A stretch of 64,000 nt of DNA from Ramlibacter algicola (lineage in GTDB: Bacteria; Pseudomonadota; Gammaproteobacteria; Burkholderiales; Burkholderiaceae_C). Each line of letters starts with the position of its first letter. Position 1 is the first letter of the stretch. Below the pieces are notes generated by a model that saw only the letters and a program-made list of their open reading frames with translations, was not told where the DNA came from and ran no database searches. The translations under genes were made by a program, and so were the position numbers. Location: NCBI RefSeq assembly GCF_016641735.1, contig NZ_JAEDAO010000001.1, positions 2,852,001 through 2,916,000 on the forward strand. Direction: 5' to 3'. This document shows, in pieces, positions 59,665 to 64,000 of this stretch.

Positions 59665-61299
59665 ATGACAGCCAAGATGGAACACTTGCAGCGCTGGAAG
59701 CAGATCGCCGGCCTGATGTGGAAACACGGGCGAGCCGTTCGCGCGAACGATGCCTCCGGCGACGATGCCACGCGCGAACGCGCCGAACAACTGGCCGACG
59801 ACCTCGAGTCGATGGGGCCGGCCTACGTCAAGCTGGGACAGGTGCTGTCCAGCCGCCCCGACCTGCTGCCCGCGGTCTACGTGAAAGCGCTGGCGCGCCT
59901 GCAGGACGACGTGAAGCCGTTCGCGTTCGACGAGGTCCGCGCCATCGTCGAGGAAGAGCTCGGCGCCCGCATCTCCAAGGCGTTCGAGACCTTCGACCCG
60001 GAGCCGATCGCGGCCGCGTCGCTGGGCCAGGTGCACTCGGCCACGCTGCGCGACGGCACGCCGGTCGTGGTGAAGGTGCAGCGCCCCGGCGTGGTCAAGC
60101 AGGTCGCCGAGGAGTTCGACGTGCTGACGCAGATCGCGCAGTTCCTCGACGCCCACACCGACGTCGGCCGGCGGCATCGCCTGCGGCTGATGCTGGAGGA
60201 GTTCCGCGTCTCGATCCAGGAGGAACTGGACTACGAGCGCGAGGCCGAGAACCTGGTGGCGGTCGGCCGCAGCCTGCGCGAGTTCGAGCACCTGGCGGTG
60301 CCGCAGCCCATCCCCGACTACTGCACGAAGCGCGTGCTGACGATGGAGCGCGTGCACGGCACCAAGATCACCAGGCTCTCGGGCTACACGCGGCTGGAGG
60401 TGGACGGCACTACGCTGCTCGACGAGCTGTTCCACGCCTACCTGAAGCAGGTGCTGGTGGACGGCCTGTTCCACGCCGACCCGCACCCGGGCAACGTGTT
60501 CATCACCGACGACGGCCGGCTCGCGTTGCTGGACCTGGGCATGGTGGGCCGCACGACGCCCGGCATGCAGGAGCAGTTGCTCAAGATCCTGCTGGCGGTG
60601 AGCGACGGGCGCAGCGAACAGGCGGCGGAATCGCTCATCCAGGTCAGCGAGCGCACCGAGAACGCGGACGTCGCCGACTTCCGCCGCCGCATGGGCCTGC
60701 TGGTCGCGCGCCAGCAGGGACGCGGGCTGAAGGACGTGAGCGTGGGGCAGACGCTGCTGGACATCAGCACCGTGGCCGCCGATTGCGGCTTCTTCGTGCC
60801 CAGCGAACTGGCGCTGCTGGCCAAGACGCTGCTGCAACTGGACGAAATCGGGCGCGTGCTCGATCCGCAGTTCGACCCCAACGCCGCGGTGCGCCGCCAT
60901 GCGGGCAAGTTGCTGTCGACGCGCATGAAGCGCGAGGCGACCGAAGGCAGCCTCCTCACCGCCGCGATGGAGTTCAAGAACTTCGCCGCCGGCCTGCCGC
61001 GCCGCGTCAACCGCATCATGGATGCGGTGGCGGAGAAGGAGCTCGAGATCAAGGTGCGCACCGACGCGGCCGACATGATCGAGGGCATGCAGAAGATCGC
61101 CAACCGCGTCACCACCGGGCTGGTGCTCGCCGCGCTGATCGTCGGCGCCGCGCTGCTGATGCGGGTGGAGACCGACTTCCGCCTGCTCGGCTACCCGGGC
61201 CTGGCGATGCTGTTCTTCATCGGCGCGGCGCTGGGCGGCGTGTACCTGCTGGTGAACATCTACCTGCAGGACCGCGCATACCGAAAAACACGTGGCTGA
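59665..61299 (+). CDS. ABC1/UbiB-family atypical kinase
   Basis: A protein of 544 residues. The KxGQ motif occurs as AYVKLGQVLSSRPDLLP near 52-67 and the A-rich loop as AAASLGQVHSATL near 113-125. The catalytic segment VDGLFHADPHPGNVFI near 270 and LALLDLGMVG near 288 contain the conserved Asp residues. Two C-terminal helices (about 475-500 and 508-528) anchor it in the membrane. UbiB-type proteins assist ubiquinone assembly; whether this is the housekeeping UbiB or a paralog is undecided, as no ubi genes are adjacent. Confidence 0.85.
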   Translation: MTAKMEHLQRWKQIAGLMWKHGRAVRANDASGDDATRERAEQLADDLESMGPAYVKLGQVLSSRPDLLPAVYVKALARLQDDVKPFAFDEVRAIVEEELGARISKAFETFDPEPIAAASLGQVHSATLRDGTPVVVKVQRPGVVKQVAEEFDVLTQIAQFLDAHTDVGRRHRLRLMLEEFRVSIQEELDYEREAENLVAVGRSLREFEHLAVPQPIPDYCTKRVLTMERVHGTKITRLSGYTRLEVDGTTLLDELFHAYLKQVLVDGLFHADPHPGNVFITDDGRLALLDLGMVGRTTPGMQEQLLKILLAVSDGRSEQAAESLIQVSERTENADVADFRRRMGLLVARQQGRGLKDVSVGQTLLDISTVAADCGFFVPSELALLAKTLLQLDEIGRVLDPQFDPNAAVRRHAGKLLSTRMKREATEGSLLTAAMEFKNFAAGLPRRVNRIMDAVAEKELEIKVRTDAADMIEGMQKIANRVTTGLVLAALIVGAALLMRVETDFRLLGYPGLAMLFFIGAALGGVYLLVNIYLQDRAYRKTRG

Positions 61300-61484
61300 T
61301 CGCGGCGGAAGCTGGTAAGATGCGGCCCGCTGGACGTTCCAACAGATCGTCGTTCTCCAGGTCTCGTCTCCCCTTCCGCCGATTAGCAACCGGCGCGTCG
61401 TCGTCGAATCCCTCCCGATGTTCTCTGGCGTTGTGCAACCGCACGGCATGTCGCCGCGCGGCCATTTCCCTTCAGGAGATCTTC

Positions 61485-61802
61485 ATGGGAAACAAACTCT
61501 ACGTGGGCAACCTGCCCTATTCCTTCGGTGACAGCGACATGGAGCGCGCGTTCAGCGCCTACGGCTCCGTCAACAGCGCCAAGGTGATCATGGACCGCGA
61601 CAGCGGCCGCTCCAAGGGCTTCGGCTTCGTCGAAATGGCCACCCAGGAAGAAGCCGCGGCGGCCATCAAGGGCCTGCACGGCCAGGACATGGGCGGCCGC
61701 GACATGGTCGTCAACGAAGCCAAGCCGATGGAATCGCGCCCCCCGCGCAGCGGCGGCGGCGGCTACGGCGGCGGTGGCTACGGTGGTGGCAACCGCTACT
61801 GA
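61485..61802 (+). CDS. RRM-domain RNA-binding protein with Gly-rich tail (second copy)
   Basis: A protein of 105 residues with AGGAG nine bases before the ATG. It has RNP2 LYVGNL, RNP1 KGFGFVEM and a tail of GGYGGG units. The start MGNKLYVGNLPYSF is identical to the copy at 1601-1897. The 185-base untranslated stretch after the UbiB gene probably carries its own promoter and a structured leader, as is common for cold-shock genes. A terminator follows. Confidence 0.9.
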   Translation: MGNKLYVGNLPYSFGDSDMERAFSAYGSVNSAKVIMDRDSGRSKGFGFVEMATQEEAAAAIKGLHGQDMGGRDMVVNEAKPMESRPPRSGGGGYGGGGYGGGNRY

Positions 61803-61856
61803 AGCCGGCTGAGCATCGCGCGGCCCTCACCGGCCGCTTGATGCCCGCAAGGAACG

Positions 61857-61888
61857 ACGCCCCACGGCCCTGCCGCGGGGCGTTTTTT
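61857..61888 (+). terminator. Rho-independent terminator after the RRM gene
   Basis: ACGCCCC at 61857-61863 pairs with GGGGCGT at 61877-61883, with an internal CGG/CCG helping the loop, followed by six Ts. The T-tract touches the stop codon of the convergent RNB gene. Confidence 0.85.
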
Positions 61889-63342
61889 CATGGGACGCGC
61901 TCGAAGTTGATGTGCCCCTGCTTCGGGTCCAGCCGGATCAGGCGCACCCGCAGTTCGTCGCCGACGTCGGCGCCTTCGAAGCCGCGCTCCAGCCGCCCTT
62001 CCAGCAGCGGCTGCGCGATACGCACGAATGTGCCCTTGGGCGCGGCGCCGGTCACGATGGCGTCGAAGGTGTCACCGATGCGGTCCTGCAGCAGCAGCGT
62101 CGCGGCGGCCTTGAGCACCTGGCGCTCCACCGCGTCGGCGTGGCTCTCCTGGTCGGTGCAGTGCTGCGCGATCGCCCGCAGCGCGTCCAGGTCGTACGGC
62201 GGTGGGTCGCCGGCAATCGCAGCCTTGATCAGGCGCTGCGTGACCAGGTCCGGATAGCGCCGATTCGGCGCCGTCGAGTGGGCGTAGTGGCTCGCGGCCA
62301 GGCCGAAGTGGCCGGGATCGGCGCCGTCGCCCTGCACGGCCATGTAGGCACCAGGCCCCAGCATCTTCACGACCTTGAGCGACAGGTCCTCGAAGGCGCG
62401 CGGCTCGGCGTCGCGCCGCGCCGCGAGGAACCGCTGCAGCGCGATCGCATCCGGCTCGGCCGGCAGTGTCTCGCCGTAGCTCGTCGCGAGTGCTTCGATG
62501 CGGTCCCAGCGCCGCGGCGACTGCAGGAAGCGGCGCAGCGACGGAAACCCCATGTCCGAGAGGAAGCGCGCGGTGACCGTGTTGGCCGCGATCATCAGGT
62601 CGGCGATCAGGTCCTTGGCGCGGCCACGCTCGTCGGCGCGCAGGTCGACCAGCACCCCGTCGCGGAACACGGGACGCGCGGAGACGGTGTCGATCTCCAG
62701 CGCGCCGTGCGCGCGACGCCAGCTGCGCATGCGGCGCGCAATGTCGTCGTGCACGCGCAGTTGCGCCTCCAGCGCCTCCAGGCTGCCATCCCCCGGCATC
62801 TCGCCGCGGCCGTCGAGCCACGCGGACACGTCGTCGTAGCTGAGCTTGGCGCGATTGACGACCACCGCTTCGTACAGCGTCGCCGCGCCGAGGCGGCCGT
62901 CGGCCTGCACTTCCATGTCCACCACCACCGCGGCGCGCTCCACCGCTTCGTGCAGCGAAGTGCGGTCGGTGGACAACACCTCCGGCAGCATCGGGAACAC
63001 GCCGGCCGCGGTGTAGACCGACGTCGTGTTGACGGCCGCGTGCTGGTCGATCGCACCATCTTTCGGCACCAGCACGTCGACGTCGGCCACCGCCACCAGC
63101 AGCCGGACAGCGCCGTTGTCCATCGGCTCGACCACGCTGAGCTGGTCGAGGTCGCGCGTGTCGGCGTTGTCGATGGAGAACCAGGGCAGCTTGCGGAGGT
63201 CGCGCACGTCGTTCCCGCTGCGGGAAGGCCGGGCCGACTCGGCGTCGGCCACCACCCGGGGCGGGAAATCGGGCTCCAGGCCACGCGAGCGCATGGCTTC
63301 GATCGCGAGGTCCAGCAGGGGTGGTGCGTCCATGCGAATCAT
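61888..63342 (-). CDS. RNase II/R (RNB) family exoribonuclease
   Basis: Encodes 484 residues, shorter than RNase II (about 640) because N-terminal cold-shock domains are missing. The RNB catalytic patch is WFSIDNADTRDLDQLSV near 55, where three Asp residues match D201, D207 and D209 of E. coli RNase II while the D210 position is Gln. YAHSTAPNRRYPDLVTQRL near 355 is the conserved S/Y-x-x-x-P-x-R-R-Y segment. A C-terminal S1-like domain is present (from about 420). Two ATGs, 63342 and 63333, are possible starts. Confidence 0.85.
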   Translation of the reverse strand: MIRMDAPPLLDLAIEAMRSRGLEPDFPPRVVADAESARPSRSGNDVRDLRKLPWFSIDNADTRDLDQLSVVEPMDNGAVRLLVAVADVDVLVPKDGAIDQHAAVNTTSVYTAAGVFPMLPEVLSTDRTSLHEAVERAAVVVDMEVQADGRLGAATLYEAVVVNRAKLSYDDVSAWLDGRGEMPGDGSLEALEAQLRVHDDIARRMRSWRRAHGALEIDTVSARPVFRDGVLVDLRADERGRAKDLIADLMIAANTVTARFLSDMGFPSLRRFLQSPRRWDRIEALATSYGETLPAEPDAIALQRFLAARRDAEPRAFEDLSLKVVKMLGPGAYMAVQGDGADPGHFGLAASHYAHSTAPNRRYPDLVTQRLIKAAIAGDPPPYDLDALRAIAQHCTDQESHADAVERQVLKAAATLLLQDRIGDTFDAIVTGAAPKGTFVRIAQPLLEGRLERGFEGADVGDELRVRLIRLDPKQGHINFERVP

Positions 63343-63362
63343 TCTGCCGAGCAGGTTCGTCG

Positions 63363-64000
<638 letters not shown>

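Noticed and set aside
61300..61484. Riboswitch in the 185-base leader of the second RRM gene
   Set aside because: No conserved riboswitch motif could be recognised by eye. A structured cold-shock leader is possible but cannot be supported without folding or comparison.

Overview
The window is a high-GC chromosome segment from a betaproteobacterium, most likely Burkholderiales and probably Comamonadaceae (Ramlibacter- or Variovorax-like). This is inferred from very GC-rich coding, several Bug/TctC-type periplasmic solute receptors, a DUF3348/DUF802/OmpA/DUF2894 gene set, a second 87-residue IF-1 with a basic tail, and an exosortase system. No rRNA, tRNA, insertion sequence, prophage or CRISPR array was seen. 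Coding density is high and no gene-free stretch exceeds about 270 bases. Most larger gaps hold GC-rich palindromic (REP-like) repeats.

Layout. 1-3.4 kb: end of an outer-membrane MipA/OmpV protein, a SRPBCC protein, then a leftward RRM protein / IF-1 / zinc-ribbon group and a cardiolipin synthase-like protein. 3.4-7.3 kb: leftward iron-uptake operon (Fiu-like TonB receptor, PiuC-type hydroxylase, PepSY protein, cytochrome b561) behind a Fur-box-like sequence. 7.5-16.4 kb: mixed housekeeping genes (PhyH dioxygenase, TehA/SLAC1 carrier, GNAT, M3 peptidase, TerB-like protein, amidase, HAD phosphatase). 16.5-20.1 kb: a tight four-gene operon encoding a MotA/ExbB-like protein with a very long coiled tail and a MotB/OmpA-like partner, so a ZorAB-like motor of unknown job. 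20.2-25 kb: PAS protein, nitronate monooxygenase, and an anti-sigma/ECF-sigma pair divergent from a subtilase across a striking inverted repeat.

26.8-40.7 kb is a catabolic island of CoA-ester chemistry. It has two operons, each with its own IclR regulator, Bug receptor and paralogous crotonase. The left one carries two acyl-CoA dehydrogenases and an NDP-forming acyl-CoA synthetase. The right one carries an FAD monooxygenase, an alpha/beta hydrolase, a class III CoA-transferase and a second crotonase. The substrate is probably an aromatic or alicyclic acid but cannot be named from sequence.

41.4-48.7 kb is the most unusual region: CreBC-like two-component genes, a VIT-VWA protein ending in a PEP-CTERM-like anchor, a dedicated exosortase fused to an EpsI-like domain, and an extended GT51 transglycosylase, all leftward. 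The exosortase reading frame runs straight through a REP-like repeat. 48.8-64 kb: SBP56 with a small membrane partner, a DUF305 fusion protein, a methyltransferase, a BaiN-type flavoprotein, a secreted GH12-like glucanase with a binding module, an MCP with a C-terminal Cache domain, an ABC1/UbiB kinase, a second RRM protein, an RNase II-family protein and the start of glutathione-dependent formaldehyde dehydrogenase.
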